Assembly (NCBI GenBank): GCA_902779575.1
Contig: CACZBW010000014.1
Coordinates: 45,533 to 109,532 of the forward strand
Length of the DNA: 64,000 bases
Source: an uncultured Lachnospiraceae bacterium
Lineage (GTDB): Bacteria > Bacillota > Clostridia > Lachnospirales > Lachnospiraceae
Reading direction: 5' to 3'
The notes beneath the pieces are model-generated. The model made no database searches. It saw only the letters and a list, made by a program, of their open reading frames with translations, and had not been told where the DNA came from. Of the stretch, positions 52,588-61,814 are shown in pieces. The first letter of the stretch is position 1; the number at the start of each line of letters is the position of its first letter. Both the position numbers and the translations under genes were made by a program.

Positions 52588-52623
52588 GGCCGCTGCGGAA
52601 CCGTCCGCAGCGGCCTTTTCTTT
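52588..52623 (+). terminator. Terminator of the HPr-like gene
   Basis: GGCCGCTGCGGA pairs with TCCGCAGCGGCC (12 bp, 4-nt loop), followed by TTTTCTTT on the plus strand. It separates this gene from convergent thiI. Confidence 0.92.
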
Positions 52624-52658
52624 GGAAAACACTGATAAATCTGCCTTTTCTGCTTATC

Positions 52659-53882
52659 TCAGTCGATCTCGATCAGCTCCGTCGTTTCAAGAGCTTCCTT
52701 CATCAGCCCGTCAATCACATCATCCAGCTTCTTCTCTGATTTCTGAATAATATCCAGATGGGGTTTTGTGACGGGATGCTTTGCGACAAAGATCGTGCAG
52801 CAGTCTTCAAAGGGCTGGATCGAAATATCATAAGTTCCGATCTTAAGGGACCGGTCGATTATCTCCTGCTTGTCGAAACCGATCACCGGACGGAAAACCG
52901 GCATCGTACAGACTTCATCCGTACAGACCAGGCTCTGGATCGTCTGGCTGGCAACCTGTCCGATGCTCTCCCCCGTGATCAGGGCCTGGCAGTTACTCTT
53001 CCGGGCAAAATATTCCGCGATGCGCATCATATAGCGGCGCATGATAATGGTAAGTTCATCGTGCGGGCATTTGTCATAGATGGCCAGCTGAATGTCCGTA
53101 AAGTTGACTACATGAAGACGGATCGGACCGGAATAGCGGGCGACAATCTCTGCCAGGTCCACAACCTTCTGCTTCGCGCGCTCGCTGGTGTAGGGCGGTG
53201 CGTGGAAATATACCGCATCGATCTTTACGCCTCTCTTCGCGATCATATATCCCGCAACCGGGGAATCGATCCCGCCCGAGAGCAGCAGCATGGCTTTTCC
53301 GTTGGTCCCGACCGGCATTCCTCCGGGGCCGGGGATAATCTGCGAGTAGATATAGACCTCGTCCCGCACTTCCATGTAAAGCATCACCTGCGGCTTATGG
53401 ACATCCACTTCAAGACGGGAGCCGTAAGCTTCCAGAAGCTTCTCGCCGACATAAGCATTGACATCCATCGATGTGACCGGGTAATTCTTGTTCGCTCTGC
53501 GGCAATGCACCTTGAAGCTGATCTTCTCACCCGGACCTGCATCTTCCGCCCCGGCAGAAAGTCCGTAGGTCTGTCCCATAAAGCGGACCGCTTCCCGGGC
53601 CAGTTCCTCCTGCGGCGCGACAGGTATTTTAATCACAGGGCAGATACCGACGATTCCGAAAACCCTCTGGAGCGCCTCGATCAGCTCGTCATAATCATAG
53701 CTGTCTTCTTCTCCTTCCACATCGATAATCACGCGTCCCTGCTCCTTCCAGACCCGGAAGGAACCCTCCAGCCTGCCGAGTGCGCGGCGGATCTGGTCGA
53801 CAAGGGCATCCTCAAAAACATTGCGGTTTTTCCCCTTGATCCCGATCTCTCCGTACTTAATCAGAAATGTTCTGTAAAACAT
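52659..53882 (-). CDS. thiI: tRNA 4-thiouridine synthase ThiI
   Basis: Activates U8 of tRNA with ATP and inserts sulfur; it can also serve thiazole synthesis. 407 residues. The N-terminal ferredoxin-like and THUMP domains are followed by a PP-loop ATPase with LLLSGGIDSPVAGYM (about 190-204). The C-terminal rhodanese domain of the E. coli protein is absent, as in most Firmicutes. It sits 123 bp downstream of a NifS-type cysteine desulfurase that most likely supplies its persulfide. Confidence 0.96.
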   Translation of the reverse strand: MFYRTFLIKYGEIGIKGKNRNVFEDALVDQIRRALGRLEGSFRVWKEQGRVIIDVEGEEDSYDYDELIEALQRVFGIVGICPVIKIPVAPQEELAREAVRFMGQTYGLSAGAEDAGPGEKISFKVHCRRANKNYPVTSMDVNAYVGEKLLEAYGSRLEVDVHKPQVMLYMEVRDEVYIYSQIIPGPGGMPVGTNGKAMLLLSGGIDSPVAGYMIAKRGVKIDAVYFHAPPYTSERAKQKVVDLAEIVARYSGPIRLHVVNFTDIQLAIYDKCPHDELTIIMRRYMMRIAEYFARKSNCQALITGESIGQVASQTIQSLVCTDEVCTMPVFRPVIGFDKQEIIDRSLKIGTYDISIQPFEDCCTIFVAKHPVTKPHLDIIQKSEKKLDDVIDGLMKEALETTELIEID

Positions 53883-54005
53883 GCAGTCATCCTCATTTTC
53901 CTGCAGGTAATTCTATAACCTGCCGTGTTATTCCTCATTCTCCTGCAGATACGCGCTGCGGTCCAAGCGTCCCGCCCGCACGCTCCGGCAAACTGTCCCC
54001 TCTTC

Positions 54006-55166
54006 TCAGCGGCGCGTATAGCGGCGCAGCTGCGGAATCAGTTCCTTCAGAACCTCCAGCGCATAATCGATCTCTTCCTCCGTCGTCCAGTCGCTGAAGC
54101 TGAAGCGGATGGTAGAATCCAGAAGAGCCGGAGACAGGTGAATCTCCTGCAGAACGGCGCTGACCGGTATCTTCTTATTGGAAGAGCAGGCGGAGCCGGA
54201 GGAAACATAAACGCCCTTCTCCTCCAGCGCATGCAGGAGTACTTCCGAGCGGACCTTCTCAAAACTGCAGCTTACAATATGGGGCGCGCTGAAGTCTTCT
54301 TCCATGCAGGAATTGATCTTCGTCCCTTCGATCTGCAGCAGTCCTTCCGTCAGACGCTTTTTGCAGCTCCTCATGCGGGCTGTCTTTGATTCGAGATCCG
54401 TGTAGGCCTCCACTGCGGCAGCGCCAAGGCCCGCGCAGCCCGGGACATTGTCCGTCCCCGACCGCATGCCCTTCTGCTGGCCTCCGCCGTACAGCAGGGG
54501 CTTGATCTTTGTATTGGCCCTGATATACAGAAAGCCGCTGCCCTTGGGGCCATGGAGCTTATGCCCGCTGACGCTGAGCAGGTCAATCTGCATCTTCTTC
54601 GGGACGATCCTGTACTTCCCGTAAGCCTGGATGGCATCCACGTGGTAGAGGATTCCGGGATTAAAGTCCTTGATGATTTTCCCTGCTTCGGCAACCGGCT
54701 CGACCGTCCCGATTTCATTGTTTACATACATGACCGAGACAAGAATGGTTTCTTTGTCGAGGGCTTTTTTCAGGTCCTCCAGGCTGATTCTTCCGCAGCT
54801 GTCCACTGGCAGAAATGTGACCCTGAAGCCCATGTCCTGAAGAAATGCAAGCGGCTGCAGCACCGCGGCGTGTTCCACACTCGTCGTTATGATATGGTTG
54901 CCGGCTCTGCGGTTCGCAAGGGCTCCCCCGATCAGGGCCCAGTTGTTGGACTCAGTCCCTCCGGAGGTGAAGAAGATCTCCTTCTCGTCCGCCTTCAGTG
55001 TGGCGGCAATCCTCGACCGGGCCTCCTTCACATAGCGTTCCGCCTCGACCCCCTTCAGGTGCTTTGACGACGGATTCCCGTAAGCCTCCGTCATCGTCTT
55101 AACTACAATATCCCGCACGGCCTCCGATACAGGAGTCGTTGCGGAATTGTCCAGATATGCTTCCAT
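54006..55166 (-). CDS. Cysteine desulfurase (NifS/IscS class V aminotransferase)
   Basis: Releases sulfur from cysteine as a protein persulfide, using PLP. About 386 residues from ATG 55166 (MEAYLDNSATTPVSEAV); the frame extends upstream without a ribosome site. PLP lysine is in SVSGHKLHGPKG, the PLP-binding His in TTSVEHAAVL, and the active Cys in SSGSACSSNKK. The adjacent thiI indicates a dedicated tRNA-thiolation partner, as for Bacillus NifZ. Between it and upstream rsmE lies a 52-bp tandem repeat. Confidence 0.95.
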   Translation of the reverse strand: MEAYLDNSATTPVSEAVRDIVVKTMTEAYGNPSSKHLKGVEAERYVKEARSRIAATLKADEKEIFFTSGGTESNNWALIGGALANRRAGNHIITTSVEHAAVLQPLAFLQDMGFRVTFLPVDSCGRISLEDLKKALDKETILVSVMYVNNEIGTVEPVAEAGKIIKDFNPGILYHVDAIQAYGKYRIVPKKMQIDLLSVSGHKLHGPKGSGFLYIRANTKIKPLLYGGGQQKGMRSGTDNVPGCAGLGAAAVEAYTDLESKTARMRSCKKRLTEGLLQIEGTKINSCMEEDFSAPHIVSCSFEKVRSEVLLHALEEKGVYVSSGSACSSNKKIPVSAVLQEIHLSPALLDSTIRFSFSDWTTEEEIDYALEVLKELIPQLRRYTRR

Positions 55167-55230
55167 CGTAAAAATATCGTCCTTTTCTGTTCCGAAAGCA
55201 GACACAGGCCGCCTTTCCCGGCACATCAGC

Positions 55231-55386
55231 GGATCCGGAGCCGGATTCACGCCTGCTCCAGTGTTCCGGATACGGCAGCGGCGGATCCGAGGCTGTATTA
55301 ACGCCTGCTTCAGTGCCCCGGATACGGCAGCGGCGGATCCGGAGCCGGATTCACGCCTGCTTCAGTGTTCCGGATACGGCAGCGGC
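55231..55386. repeat. Tandem repeat, three copies of 52 bp
   Basis: Three consecutive 52-bp units (55231-55282, 55283-55334, 55335-55386), each starting GGATCCG and ending TACGGCAGCGGC. Copies 1 and 3 differ at one position; copy 2 differs at several more. A decayed partial unit follows to about 55410. The repeat fills the gap between rsmE and the cysteine desulfurase gene. The unit length is not a multiple of three and no coding is expected. Confidence 0.95.
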
Positions 55387-55414
55387 AGATCAGGGGCTGC
55401 AGATCAGATCCCTG

Positions 55415-56182
55415 TCAGCGTTCCAGATGCAGCATCAGCGCCGACAGGAGAGCCGGCCCCGCCGTTTCGGTACGCAGGATTCTGTGCCCGAGCGTGATAA
55501 TCCGGGCTCCGGCCTCTTTCAGATCCCGGATCTCATCCGGGTCAAAGCCGCCTTCCGGACCGATAAAGACGGCCACAGATTCGCCCGCTTTCACGGATTC
55601 AATGGCATTTCTTGTATAAGAAATATCTTCCGCGCTCTCGTAAGGTACCAGGATATGCCTGCAGCTAACAGCTTTTTCCAGAGCTTCCTTCCAGGAAAGA
55701 AGCGGGAGCACCGGAGGGATAACCCCTCTCTTTGCCTGTTTGGCGGCGCTCAGGGCGATCGCGTTCCATCTCTCGTTCCGGTTTTTCGCCTTCTTCTCGT
55801 CCAGGCGGACAATCGTCCGCTTCATCATGACAGGCGCGACGGCGGAAACCCCCAGCTCCACACTCTTCTGCAGAATGGATTCCAGCTTGTCCGCCTTCGG
55901 GAGTCCCTGGAAGAGAATGATCCTGGAAGGAAGTTCTGCCTCGCTCAGGCGCTTTTCCAGTATCACCGCCTCCAGACAGGAATCTCCGGGCGCCGCCTTC
56001 CCGCCGTAATCGATCTCACACAGATAATCCCAGGGATCGTCCGCCCTCCCTGTGCAGAGGAGCAGCTGCTCTCCCTGCTTCATGCGGAGCACATTCCGTA
56101 TATGGCGGATATCCTCGCCGATGATGCGGATTCTTCCCTGCTCTTCGTCAATCTGCTGCCGGTCCACAAAAAATCTGTACAT
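55415..56182 (-). CDS. rsmE: 16S rRNA m3U1498 methyltransferase RsmE
   Basis: 255 residues. An N-terminal PUA-like domain (MYRFFVDRQQI) is followed by the SPOUT knot with QKSVELGVSAVAPVMMKRTIVR, VFIGPEGGFDPDEI and the terminal knot LGHRILRTETAGPALLSALM. Methylates U1498 of 16S rRNA. Located 54 bp downstream of prmA, the usual bacterial pairing, so both are likely co-transcribed. Confidence 0.97.
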   Translation of the reverse strand: MYRFFVDRQQIDEEQGRIRIIGEDIRHIRNVLRMKQGEQLLLCTGRADDPWDYLCEIDYGGKAAPGDSCLEAVILEKRLSEAELPSRIILFQGLPKADKLESILQKSVELGVSAVAPVMMKRTIVRLDEKKAKNRNERWNAIALSAAKQAKRGVIPPVLPLLSWKEALEKAVSCRHILVPYESAEDISYTRNAIESVKAGESVAVFIGPEGGFDPDEIRDLKEAGARIITLGHRILRTETAGPALLSALMLHLER

Positions 56183-56236
56183 ATTCCCGTCTCGGTTTCT
56201 TCTGATTTCCTGTCCCTGTTTCTCCCGTTTCCCGGC

Positions 56237-57190
56237 TCAGTTTCTCCTGGCTGTGACGCTGACCCATTCGCCCTGGCGGGTTATTTCCACAATCTCAAGT
56301 CCCTGGGCCCTGCAGGCATCTGTCACATCTTTTTCCTTTACGTCGAGAATTCCTGAGCTGATATACAGGGCGCCGTGTTTCATATGCTTCACAATCTCCG
56401 GAGTCAGCGCCGTCAGGACGTCCGCAAGGATATTGGCTGTCACGATATCATATTTCTCTAAACCAGCCTGATCCTGGACAGAAGGATCGTCAATGATATT
56501 GCCGATCACCAGATCCATCTTCTCTTCCGGGATTCCGTTGGCCGCCAGATTCTCGCTGACCGCATTGACCGTACAGGGATCCAGATCGGTTCCGAACGCG
56601 TGCTTCGCACCCAGCTTAAGGGCAACGATCGACAGAATGCCGCTCCCGGTTCCCACGTCCAGAAGCTCCGTGTCAGGCGTCACATATTTCTTCAGCTGCC
56701 GCATGCACAGCTGCGTCGTCTCATGCATGCCCGTTCCGAAAGCGGTTCCCGGATCGATATGCAGGACCATCTTCGCGTCGTCATCCGGCTCCACATCCTC
56801 CCAGGACGGGATAATCAGAATATCGTCCACCTTAAACTTGTGGAAATACTGCTTCCAGTTATTTACCCAGTCCTTGTCTTCGGTCACGGACTCCTCGATG
56901 CTGCACTCCCCGATCTCAGTGAACTGCCGCAGTTCTTCCAGTTCCTGCCTGACCGCGTCAAGAAGCTTCTGGGCGTCGGCATCCTCATCCAGATAAAAAT
57001 CTATGTAGGCAGTGCCGTCATCCGGACCTTCCGCAAGCGGAATATCCACGAACATCTGCTGCAGGTCGCTTTCGCTCAGGGGCACATTGTCCTCGATCTG
57101 GGCTCCCTCCACCCCCGCTTCCGCGAGGGACGCGATTACGATATCCTCAGCGCTCGTCAGCGTTTTCAATCTGTACTTTTTCCAGCGCAT
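56237..57190 (-). CDS. prmA: Ribosomal protein L11 methyltransferase
   Basis: 317 residues. An N-terminal substrate-recognition domain is followed by a class I SAM domain: HIDPGTAFGTGMHETTQLCM, LLDVGTGSGILSIVALKLG and the catalytic-loop region DIVTANILADVL. Trimethylates lysines and the N-terminus of L11. It lies 15 bp after galE and 54 bp before rsmE. Confidence 0.97.
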   Translation of the reverse strand: MRWKKYRLKTLTSAEDIVIASLAEAGVEGAQIEDNVPLSESDLQQMFVDIPLAEGPDDGTAYIDFYLDEDADAQKLLDAVRQELEELRQFTEIGECSIEESVTEDKDWVNNWKQYFHKFKVDDILIIPSWEDVEPDDDAKMVLHIDPGTAFGTGMHETTQLCMRQLKKYVTPDTELLDVGTGSGILSIVALKLGAKHAFGTDLDPCTVNAVSENLAANGIPEEKMDLVIGNIIDDPSVQDQAGLEKYDIVTANILADVLTALTPEIVKHMKHGALYISSGILDVKEKDVTDACRAQGLEIVEITRQGEWVSVTARRN

Positions 57191-57205
57191 CTTTTTCCTC
57201 CGGAA

Positions 57206-58222
57206 TCAGTCCCTGTATCCGTTCGGGTTCTTTGACTGCCAGTTCCAGGAATCCCTGCACATGTCCTTAATCCCGTACTGAGCCGTCCAGCCGAGTTCCT
57301 CCGCTGCCTTCTTCGGGTCGCAGTACAGCTCCATGACATCCCCGGCGCGGCGAGGTTTGATCTCATAGGGCACCGGATGACCGCAGGCCTCGCCGAAAGC
57401 CTCAACCACCTCCAGGACGGAATATCCGTGTCCGGTTCCGAGATTGTAGACGGAGACGCCTTCTTTGTCCGCCAGCTTGCGGATCGCGTTGACATGGCCT
57501 CTTGCCAGGTCTACGACATGGATGTAATCGCGGATGCAGGTTCCGTCCGGCGTATCATAATCGTCTCCGAAGACGCCCAGCTTTTCCAGCTTGCCGATGG
57601 CGACCTGCGCAATATAAGGAACAAGATTATTGGGAATTCCTTTCGGGTCCTCGCCGATCAGTCCGGTCGGATGCGCGCCGATCGGGTTGAAATAACGGAG
57701 AAGAATCACATTCCACTCAGCGTCGGCAGTATGCAGGTCAGAAAGAATCTGTTCCAGCATCCATTTGGTCCATCCGTAAGGATTCGTGCAGACCCCCTTC
57801 GGGCACTCTTCGGTAATCGGATTGAAAGCCGGCTCCCCGTATACGGTTGCGCTCGAAGAGAAGATAATATTCTTCACGCCGTGAGCCGCCATGCTTTTCA
57901 CCAGTGTGAGCGTCCCGGTGATATTGTTGGAATAGTACTCGACCGGTTTGTGTACAGACTCGCCGACCGCTTTGAGACCGGCAAAATGAATCACCGCGTC
58001 GATCTTCTGGCTCTCAAAAATAGTATCCAGGCATTCCCTGTCAAGGATATCCCCCTTTACAAAGGTCAGATCCTTCCCGCTGATCTCCCGCACCCGGTCG
58101 ATCGCTTTCGCGCTGGAATTATACAGATTGTCGATTACTGTAACATCATATCCGTTCTCCAGAAGCTCCACACAGGTGTGGCTTCCGATAAAGCCTGCTC
58201 CTCCGGTTACGAGAATTCTCAT
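57206..58222 (-). CDS. galE: UDP-glucose 4-epimerase
   Basis: Interconverts UDP-glucose and UDP-galactose with bound NAD. 338 residues. The NAD motif is VTGGAGFIGSHTC (about 5-17), catalytic Ser/Thr in IIFSSSATVYGEP and the Tyr/Lys pair in NPYGWTKWMLEQ. The C-terminus WNWQSKNPNGYRD is typical of GalE. It follows galK by about 176 bp; together they are the Leloir pathway here, with galT absent from the window. Confidence 0.97.
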   Translation of the reverse strand: MRILVTGGAGFIGSHTCVELLENGYDVTVIDNLYNSSAKAIDRVREISGKDLTFVKGDILDRECLDTIFESQKIDAVIHFAGLKAVGESVHKPVEYYSNNITGTLTLVKSMAAHGVKNIIFSSSATVYGEPAFNPITEECPKGVCTNPYGWTKWMLEQILSDLHTADAEWNVILLRYFNPIGAHPTGLIGEDPKGIPNNLVPYIAQVAIGKLEKLGVFGDDYDTPDGTCIRDYIHVVDLARGHVNAIRKLADKEGVSVYNLGTGHGYSVLEVVEAFGEACGHPVPYEIKPRRAGDVMELYCDPKKAAEELGWTAQYGIKDMCRDSWNWQSKNPNGYRD

Positions 58223-58398
58223 GTCTTTCTCCTCTCAATCACATCTCCGGCGCCAGGCAGAAACACCCTCCGCCGCTATTCCTCTTTATTGAACATTCCG
58301 CTCCTGTCCGGCACGCTGCATCATCTCGGCAGGTTTCCGCAGCGTACCCGGAAACCGCGCTTCTGTCCGGTCAGGACAGAAAACCATCCGATCTCCGT

Positions 58399-59679
58399 TC
58401 AGCCGACCCGCGTTCCCCCGACAGATCTGATATTCAGCACATGACAGCAGCCCTCTCCGAGCAGCCGCTCCATATCTTTTGTGAACTGGTCAATCAGCTC
58501 TTCCGGAACAAAGGCCTGGCAGGTTCCGGCAAATCCGCCGCCGTGCACGCGAAATGCCCCTTTTCCGTTAAGAAGTACATCGCACAGCGCCAGGGCTACG
58601 GCCATCTCCTGATGTTCATTGGCCCCGTTCGGAACAATATTCTGCAGGTACATCCAGGAGGAGCGGCCCGATTCGGAGATCAGTCTCAGGAACTCATCGA
58701 TCTTCCCGGATTCAAGCGCCTCCGCCTGCCTCGGTACCCGGTCATTGTCCGCGTAGAAATGGAAAGCGCGCAGAACGGCTCTGTCGCCGAATTTCCTGCG
58801 CAGCTCAGGCACCGCGTTCAGGAAATCCGTCCGGTTCACTTTTCTGAGCACCTTCTGGCCGAAATAACCCGCGATCTCCTGCATCTCGACCGGAACCGCC
58901 GCATATTCCCCGGTAAGGTCGGCATGACTGGCCCAGCAGTTGATGATGCACAGTTTCAGCCCGGTCTGATCAAAATCGACATCAAGCTTGTTTACGACAG
59001 GCTTCTCGGGATCCTCAAAATCGATGGTCAGGATATTGCCGACAGAGGAGGCCGTCTGGTCCATCAGTCCGCTCGGCTTTCCAAAATAGACGTTTTCCGC
59101 ATACTGCCCGATCTGGGCAATCTTAACGGCATCCGCTTTCCCGTCGTAGAAAAAGGAATTGATGATATTTCCGACCAGCACTTCAAACGCCGCCGAAGAG
59201 CTGAGCCCGGACCCAGGAAGGACCGAAGAACTGACCACAGCCCGGAAACCTCCGACTTTGCAGCCCAGTTCGGCAAATCTGGCCGCTACGCCGCGGATCA
59301 GGGAAGCAGTTGAATTCTTTTCTTCCTCTCTTACCGAGAGATCCTCAAGCTGTACCCTGCAGATCGGATAGCCTTCGGACAGGAGGCTGATGCAGCCGTC
59401 ATCCGACTTCGCTGCCGCAGCGATGGTATCCAGGTCAACAGCGGCGGCAAGAACCCGCCCGCATTCATGATCGGTATGGTTGCCCCCGATCTCCGTACGT
59501 CCCGGAGCAGAGAACAGACCGATCTCTTCTGTTCCATCCGCCCCGAACGTTTCCTCGTACAGGTCGATCAGTTTCCCGTAACGGGCTGCGTTTTCACATG
59601 CCTTATCACCGTATAACGCAGCGATCTCCTTCTCAAAACCGGCGGTCTTTATTCTTTCACGCCACATGGCTGCATTCAT
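58399..59679 (-). CDS. galK: Galactokinase
   Basis: ATP-dependent phosphorylation of galactose. 426 residues. GHMP kinase motifs: substrate-binding APGRTEIGGNHTDHECG (about 59-75), ATP-binding SSVLPGSGLSSSAAFE (about 150-165) and FRVHGGGFAGTCQAF near the C-terminus. GGAGG lies in front of the ATG. Slightly longer than E. coli GalK. The 59680-59760 upstream region contains a minus-strand TATTAT preceded by TGG, a possible extended -10. Confidence 0.96.
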   Translation of the reverse strand: MNAAMWRERIKTAGFEKEIAALYGDKACENAARYGKLIDLYEETFGADGTEEIGLFSAPGRTEIGGNHTDHECGRVLAAAVDLDTIAAAAKSDDGCISLLSEGYPICRVQLEDLSVREEEKNSTASLIRGVAARFAELGCKVGGFRAVVSSSVLPGSGLSSSAAFEVLVGNIINSFFYDGKADAVKIAQIGQYAENVYFGKPSGLMDQTASSVGNILTIDFEDPEKPVVNKLDVDFDQTGLKLCIINCWASHADLTGEYAAVPVEMQEIAGYFGQKVLRKVNRTDFLNAVPELRRKFGDRAVLRAFHFYADNDRVPRQAEALESGKIDEFLRLISESGRSSWMYLQNIVPNGANEHQEMAVALALCDVLLNGKGAFRVHGGGFAGTCQAFVPEELIDQFTKDMERLLGEGCCHVLNIRSVGGTRVG

Positions 59680-59876
59680 GGCTGTCCCTCCTGTGATCTG
59701 TGTCCATGACTATAATACCAGAATCAAATCTTTCTCCGGCGCCCGTCCGGAGCCGCTCCTTATAATTTATCGCATTTTCCGGTTTCCGTATAGAGAAAAA
59801 TGAAAGATTCCATACAGGCCGTAACCGTTCACAGCAGGTACAGCATCCGTCTGAAAGCCGGAAACAGGAAGACTGA

Positions 59877-59909
59877 AAAAAAGAAAGCCGCTCCGACGAA
59901 CGGAACGGC
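59877..59909 (-). terminator. Terminator of the tRNA-Glu/tRNA-Val unit
   Basis: GCCGTTCCG pairs with CGGAGCGGC (9 bp, one G-U, 5-nt loop), followed by TTTCTTTTTTT on the minus strand. Confidence 0.88.
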
Positions 59910-59917
59910 CTGGTTCA

Positions 59918-59991
59918 TGGAACCGATGGGGCTCGAACCCATGACCTCTCGCGTGTGAGGCGAACGCTCATCCCAGCTGAGCTACGATTCC
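59918..59991 (-). tRNA. tRNA-Val (CAC)
   Basis: Acceptor GGAATCG/CGGTTCC with discriminator A, anticodon loop CTCACAC (anticodon CAC), T-loop TTCGAGC. CCA is not encoded. It reads GUG codons only. Confidence 0.93.
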
Positions 59992-60010
59992 AAAAAGGAC
60001 TTTTAAAGTG

Positions 60011-60037
60011 AAAACCCGTCATCCGACTGATGACGGG
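60011..60037 (-). terminator. Hairpin between tRNA-Glu and tRNA-Val
   Basis: CCCGTCATC pairs with GATGACGGG (9 bp, 5-nt loop), followed by TTTTC on the minus strand. It may be a partial terminator or a processing signal between the two tRNAs. Confidence 0.65.
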
Positions 60038-60039
60038 AG

Positions 60040-60111
60040 CAGTTCCTAGGAGAATCGAACTCCTGTTTTCGCCGTGAGAGGGCGACGTCTTAACCGCTTG
60101 ACCAAGGAACC
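60040..60111 (-). tRNA. tRNA-Glu (CTC)
   Basis: Acceptor GGTTCCT/AGGAACT with discriminator G, anticodon loop CTCTCAC (anticodon CTC), T-loop TTCGATT. CCA is not encoded. It is a second glutamate tRNA besides the TTC one at 63596. Confidence 0.93.
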
Positions 60112-60128
60112 ACGTTTGAAGCTCCATC

Positions 60129-60157
60129 AATATATCATGCCTGCTCCAGAAATGCAA
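60129..60157 (-). promoter_or_regulatory. Promoter of tRNA-Glu(CTC)/tRNA-Val(CAC)
   Basis: TTGCAT (60157-60152) and TATATT (60134-60129) with a 17-nt spacer, about 17 bp upstream of the first tRNA. Confidence 0.7.
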
Positions 60158-60274
60158 GTACTTTTCAAAATATTTATAAAGTCTGACGATTCGGACTATT
60201 CCCGCTTTTTTCCTTCAGACATGACCGCCGTCAGGATCCAGGGCAGAGGCAGCGCCCGCTGCTCTCCCCTCAGG

Positions 60275-60994
60275 TCAGCGCGGACTGAGACTGAGCGGCA
60301 GCTCCAGCCGGTTCGCTTCCAGCAGCTCTCTGTTCCGCAGAATCTCCTCCGCAGGGCCATCCGCGGCAATCCGGCCTTCTGACAGCAGGATCACCCGGCT
60401 GCAGGTGTCCAGGATCATATCCAGGTCGTGGGATGCGATCAGCTTTGTCTGGCCCAGGCTGCGGATCAGATTGATCACGATGCGCCGGTTGCGGGGATCC
60501 AGCGCCGAGCTGGGCTCGTCCATCAGGATCACCTGAGGTTCCATGGCCAGTATCGTGGCGATCGCGGCCATCCGTTTTTCGCCTCCGGAAAGCTTGTGAT
60601 TATGGCGGTACTTCAGTTTTTCCAGTCCAAGCTGCGTAAGGACGCGGTCCACTCTCAGATCGGCGTCCTCCCTGCTGAGACCGTAATTCAGAGGCGCGAA
60701 AATCATATCTTCATAGACAGTGGGCATGAACATCTGGTTATCCGAATTCTGCATCACAAAACCCAGTCCGGCCCGGATCTTCGCCAGGTTTTCCTTTATG
60801 ACCGGAGTCCCTCCGACCCGAATCGTTCCCTCTCCCTGAAGAAGTCCCAGCAGAAGTTTCATGACGGTCGATTTTCCGGCGCCGTTGGCTCCGATCAGTC
60901 CGACAGACTCCCCGGAAGGGATGGTGAAAGAGATCCCGTCAATCACCGGATCCCCTTTCTCATAGGCAAAGCTTACATTCTGAAAATCAATCAT
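60275..60994 (-). CDS. cbiO: ECF transporter ATPase (CbiO/NikO type)
   Basis: 239 residues. ABC ATPase: Walker A GLIGANGAGKSTVMKL (about 34-49), Q-loop FVMQNSDNQMF, signature KLSGGEKRMAAIA, Walker B VILMDEPSSALD and the H-loop ASHDLDMIL. It energises metal uptake together with CbiQ and CbiM. It begins 4 bp after cbiQ, and the two are translationally close. The assignment to nickel/cobalt rather than a vitamin rests on the adjacent CbiM. Confidence 0.95.
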   Translation of the reverse strand: MIDFQNVSFAYEKGDPVIDGISFTIPSGESVGLIGANGAGKSTVMKLLLGLLQGEGTIRVGGTPVIKENLAKIRAGLGFVMQNSDNQMFMPTVYEDMIFAPLNYGLSREDADLRVDRVLTQLGLEKLKYRHNHKLSGGEKRMAAIATILAMEPQVILMDEPSSALDPRNRRIVINLIRSLGQTKLIASHDLDMILDTCSRVILLSEGRIAADGPAEEILRNRELLEANRLELPLSLSPR

Positions 60995-60998
60995 TCTG

Positions 60999-61802
60999 TC
61001 ACCTGACGAAAAATGTCCCGATCAGCCTGGCTGTGTTGAAATAGCGGAAAAAGAAGAAAACGGCGGCGCTTCCGGCTATATACAGAAGATCCGTCCAATG
61101 GAAGGGACTGACATCCGCGTAATGAAAATGCTCGTGGTACCCCCTCAGCAGCATGCTGCTGTACAGCTCCTGCGCACGGTCCATGCTGCGGAGCAGCAGC
61201 TGTCCCTGAAAAGAGCCCCAGGCGGATATATGGATTCCCTTCTGCCCGGGCGCTCTGAGCTGATAGGCATCCGTCATGACGGCCAGTTCTTCCGTCATGA
61301 CTCCAACATAGCGGTAAGTAAGCAGAAGCAGCGTAACCAGCATGCGGGGAAAATGCATTTTCCTGAGCGCCGCGCAGAGCTGGTCGATGCCGGTCGTCGC
61401 CATCAGCAGATAGGATGCCATCAGGCAGTACACGCCTTTCAGCATCAGCGTCAGCATGGAAATCATTCCTCCGGTGACAGTAAACGCACCGATTTTCAGA
61501 ACCGGGGTCCGGTCAAAAAAAGGATTGAAAAGGCCGACCGCCATCACCAGAGGCAGCACGATCCGCAGTCTGTAAAAACAGCTTCTGAGCGTGATCCCGC
61601 TGATCTGGAACAGCAGCAGGGGCCAGAGAATCATCGGAAACAGCCCGCTCAGATCATATTTGCTGAAGGATACCGTCACGATCACATAGAGAACCGTACT
61701 CAGCAGTTTTGCCGAGGGATGGATCCTGTGAAGAGGAGAATCCTGTTCCGCCAGACGATCCATACCGGACAGTTCCGACAGTGCTTTTTCCATCTTGTTC
61801 AT
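60999..61802 (-). CDS. cbiQ: ECF transporter transmembrane protein CbiQ
   Basis: 267 residues with about five or six hydrophobic helices. The coupling region that contacts the ATPase carries the Ala-Arg-Gly-like motif RAQELYSSMLLRGY (about 210-223). GGGAG stands 8 nt before the ATG. It is separated from cbiM by 89 bp containing a terminator-like hairpin. Confidence 0.93.
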   Translation of the reverse strand: MNKMEKALSELSGMDRLAEQDSPLHRIHPSAKLLSTVLYVIVTVSFSKYDLSGLFPMILWPLLLFQISGITLRSCFYRLRIVLPLVMAVGLFNPFFDRTPVLKIGAFTVTGGMISMLTLMLKGVYCLMASYLLMATTGIDQLCAALRKMHFPRMLVTLLLLTYRYVGVMTEELAVMTDAYQLRAPGQKGIHISAWGSFQGQLLLRSMDRAQELYSSMLLRGYHEHFHYADVSPFHWTDLLYIAGSAAVFFFFRYFNTARLIGTFFVR

Positions 61803-61814
61803 GAGCGGTACTCC

